A stretch of 64,000 nt of DNA, from positions 62,001 through 126,000 of the forward strand of contig UCMT01000024.1 of assembly GCA_900473795.1 (NCBI GenBank), read 5' to 3'. This stretch comes from Hyphomicrobiales bacterium (GTDB lineage Bacteria > Pseudomonadota > Alphaproteobacteria > Rhizobiales > Rhizobiaceae). Position numbers and translations under genes: made by a program. The notes under the pieces were generated by a model. The model was not told the DNA's origin and did not search any database. It worked only from the letters and a program-made list of their open reading frames with translations. Numbering within the stretch: position 1 is the first letter of the stretch; each line of letters starts with the position of its first letter. Positions 25,188 to 33,756 of the stretch are shown here, piece after piece.

Positions 25188-26374
25188 GCGCGGCGCTCCC
25201 TGGGCGAAAGAAGGCGGATCGCCAGCCTGGTGATCCGTCTGCAGGCTTCATCGATCGCCATATCCGGCACCGTCAGGCTGACCCGGATGAAGGATGTCGC
25301 CTCCTTGCCGAAGGACGCTCCCGGCATGACCGCGACATGCTCTTCCTCCAGCAGCCTCCAGGCGAAGGCGTCGCCCGTCAGGCCGGTGCCGGCCACATCG
25401 ACGAGGATGAACATGCCGGCTTCCGGCGGCAGCGGCACGATCCCGGGCACGTTCTGAAGTCCCTGCATGATCCGGTCGGCCCGCGCCTTGTAGGAAGCAC
25501 GCATGGCGGCCGCCGTGCCGATCTCGTGGGTCAGCGCATAGGCCGTCATGTCGGCAATGAAGGGCTGGACGCCGAACAGCATGGTTTCGGACACCGGCAG
25601 CAGCCGGTTGGCGAAGTCCACCGGGCCGATCGCCCAGCCGCTGCGGAAACCCGGTGTGGCGTGCGATTTGGAAATCGACGAAACGACGATCGTCCGTTCG
25701 GCAAGGTCCGGATTGTCGAAGGGCGAGGCAAACGTGCCACTGAGGATCAATTCCTCATAGACCTCGTCGCAGACGATCCAGAGGTCGTGCTTGCGGCAGA
25801 CGTCGCCAATGGCTGCGATCTCCTCAACCGTCAGCACCGCGCCTGTCGGGTTGTGCGGGGTGTTCAGCAGAAGCACCCGGCAGGCCGGCGTCACCGCCCT
25901 TTCGAGATCGGCAGCCTGCATGTGGAAGCCGTGCTCGGGCTTCAGCGGCACCGTGACACGGTGCGCGCCGGTCGACTGGATGACGCCGTCATAGGTAGCA
26001 TAGAGCGGATCGCCGACCAGCACGCCGTCACCGGCTTCAACGAGACCAAGCATCACGGCAAACAGCGCCGTCTGCGTGCCGGGAAAACACAGCACGTTTT
26101 CCGCCGTCACGTCCGGGCGCCGCTTGGCGTAGCGTGCCGTCAGCGCATTGACCACCGCGGGTTCGCCGCGGCCGTTGGAATAGCGATAGCGTCCCGCATT
26201 CATCGCCCGCTGCGCCTCGGCAAGCAACGATGCATCCGGCGGCATGTCGGGCTCGCCGATCGTCAGTTGGATGACGTCGGTTCCGCTCGCCTGCATCTGC
26301 CGTGCCTGGATATGCAGCGCCCATTTCTCGGATCCGAGATCGGCCAGTCGGTCGGTGATCGATGCGTAGCGCAT
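25184..26374 (-). CDS. AruH-like class I/II aminotransferase
   Basis: A 396-residue fold-type I PLP enzyme. Visible are NTPHNPTGAVL, the aspartate of CDEVYEEL, and the PLP lysine in SSISKSHATPGFRSGWAIG. The overall pattern, from an N-terminal MRYASITDRLADLGSEKW to a short Arg-rich tail, is close to arginine:pyruvate transaminase AruH of Pseudomonas. It would remove the alpha-amino group of arginine, or of citrulline or methylarginine, to give the keto acid used by the decarboxylase that follows with a 4-nt overlap. A general aspartate-type aminotransferase cannot be excluded. Confidence 0.82.
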   Translation of the reverse strand: MRYASITDRLADLGSEKWALHIQARQMQASGTDVIQLTIGEPDMPPDASLLAEAQRAMNAGRYRYSNGRGEPAVVNALTARYAKRRPDVTAENVLCFPGTQTALFAVMLGLVEAGDGVLVGDPLYATYDGVIQSTGAHRVTVPLKPEHGFHMQAADLERAVTPACRVLLLNTPHNPTGAVLTVEEIAAIGDVCRKHDLWIVCDEVYEELILSGTFASPFDNPDLAERTIVVSSISKSHATPGFRSGWAIGPVDFANRLLPVSETMLFGVQPFIADMTAYALTHEIGTAAAMRASYKARADRIMQGLQNVPGIVPLPPEAGMFILVDVAGTGLTGDAFAWRLLEEEHVAVMPGASFGKEATSFIRVSLTVPDMAIDEACRRITRLAIRLLSPRERRA

Positions 26375-26394
26375 GGGTGTCTCCTGCCCTCAGA

Positions 26395-27066
26395 TTAAAT
26401 TGCCGGCGCGTTTCCGGTGCGTTGCCCCGCGCCGGGTACACCTGTGGCCTCGTCCGCGCCGAGCGGCAGGCCGAGCAGCGCCTCGATCGACGACAGCGCG
26501 ATCGCCACCAGTTCCGCCTCCTCGAACAACTCGCCCGCAAGGCATCCCTCCAGCCACAGCCCGTCTATCATGCCGTTGATGGCAATCGCATGGCGGCGGC
26601 AGTCCGCTTCACCGACCGGCCGGCCTTCCGCCTCGAGAAAATCGCGAATCAGCCCCTGCAGGTCGTTGCGAAAGCCGAGATAGCCTTCGCGGTGGATCGC
26701 GGCGAGTTCCGGGTCCACCCGCACCTGGCTGATGAAGGACGCCCACAGCGACAGGCTGCGGCTGTCGGCAACCGGCGCGGTGAGATTGAGCGTGATGAAC
26801 TTTCTCAGCCGCCTTCGCGGATCACCGCTAATGTCCGCCGCCTTGGCCGCGAATGTCGCCAGCATGAAACGATAAGCCTCGGCCACCATCTGATCCTTCG
26901 AATCGAAATAGTGGCGGACCAGCCCCGCCGTCACGCCTGCCCGAATGGCGATAGCGCGCACCGTCGCGGCTCTGAGGCCAAGCGCGGCGATCGTATCGAG
27001 CGTCGCCCGGATCAGTTCCTGCCGCCGCTCTCCCTCCGGCGCGCGATGGAACGTCCGGCGGTTCAT
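26395..27066 (-). CDS. TetR-family regulator (BetI-like)
   Basis: A 223-residue regulator. The start is the ATG at 27066, which overlaps the dimethylargininase stop by ATGA; a much longer frame upstream has no domain support. The N-terminal helix-turn-helix (RAATVRAIAIRAGVTAGLVRHYF) is typical TetR, and the C-terminal helical ligand domain resembles BetI in the FITLNLTAPVADSRSLSLWASF region. It lies between the hydrolase and the aminotransferase and is the likely repressor of this arm and perhaps of the divergent importer operon. The ligand is presumably an arginine-related compound. Confidence 0.85.
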   Translation of the reverse strand: MNRRTFHRAPEGERRQELIRATLDTIAALGLRAATVRAIAIRAGVTAGLVRHYFDSKDQMVAEAYRFMLATFAAKAADISGDPRRRLRKFITLNLTAPVADSRSLSLWASFISQVRVDPELAAIHREGYLGFRNDLQGLIRDFLEAEGRPVGEADCRRHAIAINGMIDGLWLEGCLAGELFEEAELVAIALSSIEALLGLPLGADEATGVPGAGQRTGNAPAI

Positions 27067-27941
27067 GCCGCCCGCCTGAGAACCGGCCGGGTCAGGCAGG
27101 TCGGTCCGCCCTCGCAGGCGATGCAGAGCGCATCGGCCTCGAAGGTCTCCACCTTGCAGCCGGCTGCTTCCATCGCCGCCTTGGTCTTGGGGAAACCCGC
27201 AACCATAATCACCTCGTTCGGCCGGACCGGCAGCACGTTGAGGCTGAGCCCGTTGCTGGCATGGAATTCGTCGGCCGGCGCCTCGATCAGGGTGATGCCC
27301 CATTCCTTCAGCAACTGGTAGAAGGATGCCGGCAGGAGCGGTGCAAAGACCAGTGCCAGATCGCGCGACAGCGGGCTCATCACTGACATCAGATGCAGGC
27401 AGGCTTCCTCGCCGTGCCAGAGCGGCAGGTCGTAGCCGAGCACGGTGATACCGAGCGGCTCGAGTATTTCCGAGAGCTGCGCGATGCCCTCCTCGTTGGT
27501 GCGCACGCCGCGGCCGACGATCAGCGTCTCGGCATCGAGCCAGATGCAATCGCCGCCCTCGACCGTGCCGGGCGATTCGATGCGGCCGAGGATCGGAATG
27601 CCGGCCTTCTTGTAGGCTGCCTCGTGCAACGCCGTTTCCTTCTCGCGCAGCGGCTTGCCCATGCGAAGGAGGATGGCGCCATGATCCGACATCAGCGACG
27701 GATCATGGGTGAACATGGCATCCGCAAGCCCATCACCCTTGTCCTCCAGCCAGAGGATTTCAGCACCGGACTTTTCCACCAGGCTTGCGAATTCATGATA
27801 CTGGCGCACCGCCTTCTCGCCGTCGAAAGTCGGACCATAGTGCCACTTCGCCGGATCGGCAGAAGCAAGGCTCGCACCCGGCCGACGCATCAGCACGCGC
27901 ATCAGATTGGCCGACATCTCCTGCGAACCATAAGCCGTCAT
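27063..27941 (-). CDS. Dimethylargininase / arginine deiminase-family amidinohydrolase
   Basis: A 292-residue guanidino-group-modifying enzyme. The pentein-fold signature includes MRRPGAS near the N-terminus, FTHDPSLM, the acidic GTVEGGDCIWLD motif, a HLMSV histidine, and the nucleophile Cys282 in CEGGPTCLTRP. Length fits DDAH and CtlX-type enzymes rather than the 400-residue arginine deiminases. DDAH converts N-methylated arginines to citrulline and methylamines. It is first in a minus-strand unit with the TetR, aminotransferase and decarboxylase genes, and divergent from an amino acid importer. Family is secure; whether the substrate is methylarginine or arginine cannot be fixed by sequence. 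Confidence 0.8.
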   Translation of the reverse strand: MTAYGSQEMSANLMRVLMRRPGASLASADPAKWHYGPTFDGEKAVRQYHEFASLVEKSGAEILWLEDKGDGLADAMFTHDPSLMSDHGAILLRMGKPLREKETALHEAAYKKAGIPILGRIESPGTVEGGDCIWLDAETLIVGRGVRTNEEGIAQLSEILEPLGITVLGYDLPLWHGEEACLHLMSVMSPLSRDLALVFAPLLPASFYQLLKEWGITLIEAPADEFHASNGLSLNVLPVRPNEVIMVAGFPKTKAAMEAAGCKVETFEADALCIACEGGPTCLTRPVLRRAA

Positions 27942-28153
27942 CGTCTACTCCTCTTGGAAATTTGATCATGTGGCAGGGGCTGCCAGAAAATGCAGCGTCG
28001 AAGTTATTATACGGTTGAATAATTTCCGCACAAGTGCCACGATGGCCTTCATGGAACAGCGTGACAGGCAAAAATGCCGCACGAAAAGAAAATCAGGGGA
28101 ACTGTTTTCATGCGTTCGACACCGGCTCTCTGCCTCATCGGGGCAGATTTTTC

Positions 28154-28927
28154 ATGACGAAACCAGCCCAGGCGATTGCGGTTACAAACCTCCACAAACG
28201 TTTCGGGCCGCTCGAGGTGCTCAAGGGCGTTTCACTGACCGCACATGAGGGCGATGTCATCGCCATCATCGGTGGCAGTGGTTCGGGCAAGTCGACCTTC
28301 CTGCGCTGTATCAACATGCTCGAATTGCCGACGTCCGGCTCGGTGACGATCCACGGCGAAACCATCGCCATGAAGAAGGACGGCCATGGCGGCCTCATGC
28401 CGTCGGACCACAAACAGGTCCAGCGGCTGCGCACCCAGCTCGGTATGGTCTTCCAGAGCTTCAATCTCTGGCAGCATATGACCATCCTCCAGAACGTCAT
28501 CGAGGTTCCGGTCCATGTGCTCGGCAAACCGAAGGACGAGGCGATCGAAACGGCCGAGGCGCTCTTGCGCCGCGTCGGGCTGTTCGAGAAACGCGATGCC
28601 TATCCCGCCTTCCTGTCCGGCGGCCAGCAACAGCGCGCGGCGATCGCGCGTGCCTTGGCGATCCAGCCGCTGGTCATGCTGTTCGACGAGCCGACCTCGG
28701 CGCTCGATCCGCAACTCGTCGGCGAAGTGCTGACCGTCATCGGCGACTTGGCCCGGGAAAAGCGCACGATGATCCTCGTCACCCATGAAATGAAGTTCGC
28801 GCGCAATGTCGCCAATCACATCGTCTTTCTGGCCGATGGCGTCATTGAGGAACAGGGGTCGCCGGACGAAATCTTCGGCAATCCCCGGTCGGAACGCCTG
28901 AAAAAGTTCATCAGCTCAATCCACTAG
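28154..28927 (+). CDS. Polar amino acid ABC transporter ATP-binding protein
   Basis: A 257-residue ATPase with Walker A GGSGSGKST, signature LSGGQQQRAAIARALA and Walker B VMLFDEPTSALD, of the HisP/GlnQ/AotP type. The ATG at 28154 is chosen because the family begins just before AVTNLHKRFG; an in-frame ATG 120 nt upstream would add a non-homologous tail. It is the first gene of a five-gene plus-strand run (ATPase, binding protein, two permeases, M20 hydrolase), divergent from the DDAH gene with 212 nt between starts. Confidence 0.93.
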   Translation: MTKPAQAIAVTNLHKRFGPLEVLKGVSLTAHEGDVIAIIGGSGSGKSTFLRCINMLELPTSGSVTIHGETIAMKKDGHGGLMPSDHKQVQRLRTQLGMVFQSFNLWQHMTILQNVIEVPVHVLGKPKDEAIETAEALLRRVGLFEKRDAYPAFLSGGQQQRAAIARALAIQPLVMLFDEPTSALDPQLVGEVLTVIGDLAREKRTMILVTHEMKFARNVANHIVFLADGVIEEQGSPDEIFGNPRSERLKKFISSIH

Positions 28928-28953
28928 TGCCTAACAACCATAAGGGAAACAGC

Positions 28954-29736
28954 ATGCAACAGACGCTCAAGACCATCGCATTGTCGCTCGCTCTCGGCAT
29001 CGCTGCCGCCGGTGCCGCTTCGGCCGAACCCGTCAAGGTCGGCTTTGCCGCAGAGCCCTATCCGCCCTTCACCTCGCCGGATGCCTCCGGCAACTGGGAA
29101 GGCTGGGAAGTTGAATTCCAGAAGGCCGTCTGTGCCGAGGCCAAGCTCGACTGCGTGATCACGCCCGTCGCCTGGGACGGCATCATTCCGGCACTGACCT
29201 CGAAGAAGATCGACATCATCATCGGCTCGATGTCGATCACCGAAGAACGTCTGAAGACCATCGATTTCTCCGACAAATATTACAACACCCCGACCGGTGT
29301 CATCGGCGCCAAGGGCGTTGCCTTCGATGCCACGCCGGAGGGCCTGAAGGGCAAGACGATCGGCGTCCAGGTCTCGACCGTCCATCAGGATTACGCCAAC
29401 AAGTATTTCGGCGAGAACGGCGCGACAGTGAAGGAATACCAGACGCAGGACGAAGCCAACAACGACCTCGCCGCCGGCCGCATCGATGCCGTGCAGGCCG
29501 ATGCGATAGCGCTCGATGCCTTCCTCAAGAGCGACCAGGGCCAGGACTGCTGCGAAATGAAAGGCAACGTCAAGGACGACCCGGCCATCCTCGGCGCCGG
29601 TGTCGGCATCGGCCTGCGCAAAGGTGAGGACGAGCTGAAGGCCAAGCTCAACGCCGCGATCAAGGCGATCCGCGAAAACGGCACCTACGACACCTTCTCC
29701 AAGAAGTATTTCGATTTCGACATCTACGGCGGGTGA
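28954..29736 (+). CDS. Basic/polar amino acid periplasmic binding protein
   Basis: A 260-residue secreted protein with a signal peptide (TIALSLALGIAAAGAASA, cleavage after the last Ala) and the SBP type 3 fold: EPYPPFTSPDASGNWEGWEVE, then SMSITEERLKTIDFSDKYY. AAGGGAA lies just before the ATG at 28954. This family includes HisJ, LAO and AotJ, which bind arginine, ornithine, lysine or histidine, in line with the neighbouring arginine-type enzymes. A GC-rich repeat separates it from the permease genes. Confidence 0.92.
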   Translation: MQQTLKTIALSLALGIAAAGAASAEPVKVGFAAEPYPPFTSPDASGNWEGWEVEFQKAVCAEAKLDCVITPVAWDGIIPALTSKKIDIIIGSMSITEERLKTIDFSDKYYNTPTGVIGAKGVAFDATPEGLKGKTIGVQVSTVHQDYANKYFGENGATVKEYQTQDEANNDLAAGRIDAVQADAIALDAFLKSDQGQDCCEMKGNVKDDPAILGAGVGIGLRKGEDELKAKLNAAIKAIRENGTYDTFSKKYFDFDIYGG

Positions 29737-29765
29737 CAGGATGCGATGAGGGCGGTTTACGCTGG

Positions 29766-29875
29766 CCCCTCATCCGCCCTGCCGGGCACCTTCTCCCCGT
29801 AAACGGGGAGAGGGACAAGCGGCAAACTCCGACTTCCCCTCTCCCCGCCTGCGGGGAGAGGGTTAGGGTGAGGGG
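29766..29875. repeat. Rhizobial-type palindromic mosaic repeat inside the importer operon
   Basis: A 110-nt GC-rich element bounded by CCCCTCA and TGAGGGG. Inside are two hairpins: TCTCCCCGT/ACGGGGAGA, and CCCTCTCCCCGC/GCGGGGAGAGGG, a perfect 12-bp stem with a 2-nt loop. A related copy with the same ends and a similar second hairpin lies at 59573-59682. It sits between the binding-protein and permease genes, where such repeats can stabilise the upstream message and reduce read-through. Confidence 0.8.
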
Positions 29876-29902
29876 CAAACACGTGCGCGAAGATTGAGGT
29901 CA

Positions 29903-30628
29903 ATGGCAGCGGATACAATCATAAACTGGGGTCTTCTCGCGCTCGAACCGCCCGGCTGGGGCGGCGTGCTGCTGCGGGGCCTGTTGAATTCGATCCAGAT
30001 CGCCATCGGCGGCTATGCCTTTGGCCTCCTCCTCGGCGTCGGTGGCGCCTTCGGCAAGCTCTACGGCGGGCCGATCCTGCGCGACCTGATGGAATGCTAC
30101 ACGACGATCGTCCGGGCCGTGCCCGAACTCGTGCTCATTCTGCTGCTCTATTATGCCGGCACCGACGCCCTCAATCACGTGCTCAACCTGGTCGGCATCG
30201 GTACGGTCGATATCAGCGGCCTTGCCGCCGGCATCTTCGTGATCGGCGTCGTTCAGGGCGCCTATTCCACCGAAGTGCTGCGCGGGGCGATCAAGGCCGT
30301 GCCGGCCGGACAGATCGAAGCGGCACGCGCCTACGGCATGTCGCCGTTCAAGGTCATGACGCGCGTCACCCTGCCGGCCATGCTGCCCTATGCGATCCCC
30401 GGTCTTTCCAATCTCTGGCTGATCGCCACCAAGGACACCGCCCTGCTTGCCGTCGTCGGCTTCTCCGAACTGACGCTGGTCACCCGGCAGGCGGCCGGCG
30501 CGACCAAGGCGTATATCCTGTTCTTCTGCGCCGCCGGCGCGCTTTATCTGGCGCTGACGCTCGTCTCGAATGTCTTCATAAAAATCATCGAGCGTCATTC
30601 CCGGCGTGGCTTCGTGGAGCAGTCATGA
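29903..30628 (+). CDS. Amino acid ABC transporter permease (HisQ-type)
   Basis: A 241-residue inner-membrane permease with about five helices and the cytoplasmic EAA loop (AARAYGMSPFKVMTRVTLP) that docks the ATPase. The ATG at 29903 is preceded by GAGG. It overlaps the next permease gene by ATGA, as in HisQM-type pairs. It follows the binding-protein gene after a palindromic repeat, so its expression may be lower. Confidence 0.92.
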   Translation: MAADTIINWGLLALEPPGWGGVLLRGLLNSIQIAIGGYAFGLLLGVGGAFGKLYGGPILRDLMECYTTIVRAVPELVLILLLYYAGTDALNHVLNLVGIGTVDISGLAAGIFVIGVVQGAYSTEVLRGAIKAVPAGQIEAARAYGMSPFKVMTRVTLPAMLPYAIPGLSNLWLIATKDTALLAVVGFSELTLVTRQAAGATKAYILFFCAAGALYLALTLVSNVFIKIIERHSRRGFVEQS

Positions 30629-31461
30629 CCGACGTCACACCTCCCGATGTCACCACTCATGCCATGGCGATCCTGCCGGAGGACCTGCCGACCGCCGGCA
30701 GTTTCTTCAAGCCGCACCGCATCGTGCTTCTGCTCATTGCCGCAGCCCTCGTCTTCTGCATCGTCTGGTTCATGCGCTGGGACTGGCTGCCGCAATATCT
30801 GCCTCGGCTCGGCTATGGCATTGTCGTCACCCTCGCCATGCTGTTCAGCACGTCGATCCTCGGCTTCCTGCTGGCCGTGCCGCTGGGGCTCGTGCAGGTG
30901 ACCGGTCCCTGGCCGCTGAAGGCACTGGCCAGCGGCTTTTGCACGATCATCCGCGGCACGCCGCTGCTTCTGCAGCTCTGGCTTCTCTACTATGGCCTCG
31001 GCTCGATATTCCCACAGACCGGCATCCGCCATTCCTTCCTCTGGCCCTATTTGCGGGAATCCTGGCCCTATGGTGTCGCCGCATTGACGATCTCGTTTGC
31101 AGCCTACGAAGGCGAAGTCATGCGCGGCGCCTTTGCCGGAGTGCCGGCCGGCGAGCTCGAAGCCGCCCGTGCCTACGGCATGAGCCGCTGGACGCTGTTT
31201 CGCCGCATCTGGCTGCCACGCGCCATCCACCGCGCCCTGCCGACGCTGAACGGCGAGACCGTATTGCAGTTGAAGGCCACTCCACTCGTTGCTACCATCA
31301 CGGTCATCGACGTCTATGCCGTCATCTCCAAGGTGCGGCAGGACACCTACATCACCTATGAACCGCTTCTGCTCTTGGCCCTGATCTATATGTGCCTCAC
31401 CGGCATTCTCGTCGTCGCCTTCCGCTATCTCGAAAACCGCATACCAACCCGTGGTGCCTGA
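30625..31461 (+). CDS. Amino acid ABC transporter permease (HisM-type)
   Basis: A 278-residue partner permease with a cytoplasmic N-terminal tail of about 35 residues, then membrane helices and an EAA loop (AARAYGMSRWTLFRRIWLP). The ATGA overlap with the first permease shows translational coupling. Together with the ATPase and binding protein it completes a polar amino acid importer. Confidence 0.92.
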   Translation: MTDVTPPDVTTHAMAILPEDLPTAGSFFKPHRIVLLLIAAALVFCIVWFMRWDWLPQYLPRLGYGIVVTLAMLFSTSILGFLLAVPLGLVQVTGPWPLKALASGFCTIIRGTPLLLQLWLLYYGLGSIFPQTGIRHSFLWPYLRESWPYGVAALTISFAAYEGEVMRGAFAGVPAGELEAARAYGMSRWTLFRRIWLPRAIHRALPTLNGETVLQLKATPLVATITVIDVYAVISKVRQDTYITYEPLLLLALIYMCLTGILVVAFRYLENRIPTRGA

Positions 31462-31462
31462 C

Positions 31463-32632
31463 ATGACCTTGAACGTTACCCTCGCCAACTCCATGCCGGA
31501 GCTGGTCGCCATCCGCCATGATCTCCATGCCCATCCGGAGCTCGGGCTCGAGGAGGTCCGCACCTCCCAATTCGTGGCAACCTGCCTCGAAAGTCTGGGT
31601 TACACGGTCACGCGCGGGCTTGCCAGAACCGGTCTCGTCGCCACGCTGAAGAATGGCACCAGCAACCGCTCTATCGGCATCCGTGCCGATATGGATGCCC
31701 TGCCGATCTTCGAGGAAACCGGGCTCGACTATGCGTCGAAAACCCCCGGCCTCATGCATGCCTGCGGTCATGACGGGCACACGACCATGCTGCTCGGCGC
31801 GGCGCGCGCCATCGCCGAGCGCAAGAATTTCGACGGCACCGTTCACCTGATCTTCCAGCCGGCCGAGGAGAATTTCGGCGGCGCCAAGCTGATGATGGAC
31901 GACGGCCTGTTCGACAAGTTTCCCTGCGACGCCGTCTTTGCGCTCCACAACGATCCAAGCCTGCCTTTCGGCCAGTTCGCCTTCCGCTCAGGCCCGGTCA
32001 TGGCGGCCGTCGATGAATGCAAGATCACCGTCCACGGCCGCGGCGGCCACGGCGCCGAACCGCAGGAAACGGCCGACCCGATCGTCTGCGGCGCCTCGAT
32101 CGTCATGGCGTTGCAGTCGATCGTCTCACGCAACATCCACCCGATGGACCCCTCCGTCGTCACCGTCGGTTCTTTCCATAGCGGCTCGGCCAGCAACATC
32201 ATTCCCGCACGCGCCGAGATCGTCATCGGCATCCGCTCCTTCGACCCGAAGGTTCGCGATGAACTGGAGCGTCGCATTCGCCTCGTCGCCGAAAACCAGG
32301 CGACGAGCTTCGGCATGACCGCGACGGTCGATTACCAGCGCAGCTACGATGCGACGATCAACCACAAGGCAGAGACCGTTTTCGTCCGTGACCTTGCCGT
32401 GCGCTTCGCCGGTGCCGACAAGGTCATCGAGCTCGCCCGCCCCTACATGGGCAGCGAGGACTTCGCCTACATGCTGCAGGCAAGACCGGGCACCTATTTC
32501 TACCTCGGCTCGGCGACCTCCGACAACGAAAAGCCGCTGCATCACCCCGCCTACAATTTCAACGACGACCTGCTGCCGATCGGCGCCGCCTTCTGGACGG
32601 AACTGGCGGAAGCCTATCTCGCCCGGACATAG
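31463..32632 (+). CDS. M20-family metal-dependent amidohydrolase
   Basis: A 389-residue hydrolase of the hippuricase/N-acyl amino acid hydrolase group. The N-terminus RHDLHAHPELGLEE, the metal-binding HACGHDGHTTMLL, FQPAEE and a C-terminal MGSEDFAYML are all present. It follows the second permease by 1 nt (ATG at 31463; a GTG at 31451 also exists), so it belongs to the importer operon. It may free amino acids from acylated or conjugated forms after uptake. No signal peptide is seen, so it acts in the cytosol. The substrate is unknown. Confidence 0.87.
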   Translation: MTLNVTLANSMPELVAIRHDLHAHPELGLEEVRTSQFVATCLESLGYTVTRGLARTGLVATLKNGTSNRSIGIRADMDALPIFEETGLDYASKTPGLMHACGHDGHTTMLLGAARAIAERKNFDGTVHLIFQPAEENFGGAKLMMDDGLFDKFPCDAVFALHNDPSLPFGQFAFRSGPVMAAVDECKITVHGRGGHGAEPQETADPIVCGASIVMALQSIVSRNIHPMDPSVVTVGSFHSGSASNIIPARAEIVIGIRSFDPKVRDELERRIRLVAENQATSFGMTATVDYQRSYDATINHKAETVFVRDLAVRFAGADKVIELARPYMGSEDFAYMLQARPGTYFYLGSATSDNEKPLHHPAYNFNDDLLPIGAAFWTELAEAYLART

Positions 32633-32642
32633 GACGAAAAAG

Positions 32643-32668
32643 GCCGCAGGAAGGGACATTCCTGCGGC
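32643..32668 (-). terminator. Intrinsic terminator between convergent genes
   Basis: GCCGCAGGAA (32643-32652) and TTCCTGCGGC (32659-32668) form a perfect 10-bp stem with a 6-nt loop. On the minus strand it runs straight into CTTTTT, ending the transcript of the gene at 32730-33296. It may also slow transcripts from the M20 gene on the plus strand. Confidence 0.75.
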
Positions 32669-32729
32669 AAGTCGGGACAGTCTTGGGCAAAAGTCAGGAT
32701 CGAAGCTGCTGCTTCTTTCGCGGTACCGA

Positions 32730-33296
32730 TCAGTCGAAGAAGCGGACCGAACGCAACGCGGCGAAGCTGTAGCCGGTGTCGCCGCGCTTCACCACCGACG
32801 CCTGGCGGTGATCGAGAACGAACTCGCCGGACGACGTTGCAACGATCAGCACGGAATGGCTGCGGCCTTCCGGCGTCGTGACGCTTGCGACATGCAGGGC
32901 GCCTGCCGGCAGGCCGGCGCGAATCAACTGGCCGCGCTTCATCATCGCATGGTCGTCACCGGCACCCGGCCGCGGATTGAAAGAGAGGAATTCGCGGCGC
33001 GCCCGGATCTCCGGCATGACGCGGTTGACGGTCCGGTTGACCGAAGCCAGCACCGTGCGCAGCTTGCTCGTATAGGCAACGACGTTACGGCTCGAGGTGC
33101 GGCAGTCATTGCCGTATTGCAGGCAGAAAAGCTGGTTGGAAAGCGTTGCCCGCTCGCTGAACTCGACGGTGCGCACCGGCATGGAAGCGCTGATGGAGCG
33201 AGCGGCGGAGGAAATGCTCATGGCCTGCGACGGCGCCACGGCCGTTGCGGCGATACCGATCGACATGGCGATCGCGATGGAGATTCGTTTCAACAT
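32730..33296 (-). CDS. Secreted transglutaminase-like protein lacking the catalytic Cys
   Basis: A 188-residue exported protein: signal peptide at residues 1-25 (ISIAIAMSIGIAATAVAPSQA), then a region resembling bacterial transglutaminase-like cysteine proteinases (BTLCP, once DUF920). The helix VNRTVNRV, the turn before DDHAMMKRG (114-122), His147 in SHSVLIV and Asp162 in VLDHR line up with the family. The place where the family has GDC-E-D reads GAGDDHA (111-117), so the catalytic cysteine appears to be missing. Cys58 and Cys65 are outside that motif and may form a disulfide. It would therefore be a periplasmic pseudoenzyme or binding protein. The family call is moderate. Confidence 0.65.
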   Translation of the reverse strand: MLKRISIAIAMSIGIAATAVAPSQAMSISSAARSISASMPVRTVEFSERATLSNQLFCLQYGNDCRTSSRNVVAYTSKLRTVLASVNRTVNRVMPEIRARREFLSFNPRPGAGDDHAMMKRGQLIRAGLPAGALHVASVTTPEGRSHSVLIVATSSGEFVLDHRQASVVKRGDTGYSFAALRSVRFFD

Positions 33297-33756
33297 GACC
33301 CTGTCCCTGGTTTTGTTCCGTTCGCCGTCCTGTCCGGACAGCGTCGGTTTTATGTGCCGGATTCATTCCAGGCGACGGGGAAGCGCATCATGCAGCGGAA
33401 CCGTTTGGCCGGTTTCGTTCTCCGATAGGACGACCATAGCGGTGACAGTTTGCGGGCCGCTTAAGCCGATATCTACAATTTTACGCAACTCGCATTTTTA
33501 AGAAAATCAGATTCAAAACCCGCGTGTAGTTGATGAAAATGTGAACCATCGCCCTCAGGCAGAGAGGCAACTATGCCGCAGGCGAGAGATTGTCGCAGTG
33601 TGACACTATGGTTGCAGCGCTGTCATTGACCTTTCGCACCGCTGCCGCAGATTATGTCTCAAGGGTTCAGGCGCCGCGCATATCCGTCAGGTCGGGGACA
33701 GGCCAGGGCGGGCCGAGAGGCGAAAAGACCGCGACCACCCTTGAAAGGATTGTGCC
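33297..33756. other. Divergent promoter region between transglutaminase-like gene and cioA
   Basis: About 460 nt without a clear gene. It includes a perfect 11-bp palindrome AGTGTGACACT (33597-33607), a TTGACC hexamer at 33626-33631 without a well-spaced -10, and an 18-codon frame (33573-33629) preceded by GAGAGG. The usual FNR/FixK box TTGAT-N4-ATCAA is not present; the nearest match, at about 33529, has a poor second half. Confidence 0.35.

Noticed and set aside
24081..25457. A 458-residue plus-strand frame opposite the decarboxylase
   Set aside because: Antisense shadow of a coupled, well-conserved enzyme gene.
27066..27549. Long N-terminal extension of the TetR gene
   Set aside because: It overlaps the hydrolase in another frame and adds no recognisable domain; the ATGA overlap at 27066 gives a standard TetR length.
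25184..31461. Arginine deiminase pathway (arcABC)
   Set aside because: The hydrolase is short like DDAH, and no carbamate kinase or ornithine carbamoyltransferase is present.
33529..33542. Possible FNR/FixK box upstream of the cytochrome bd genes
   Set aside because: TTGAT is present, but the second half reads ATGTG rather than ATCAA, three mismatches in five, so it is not convincing.
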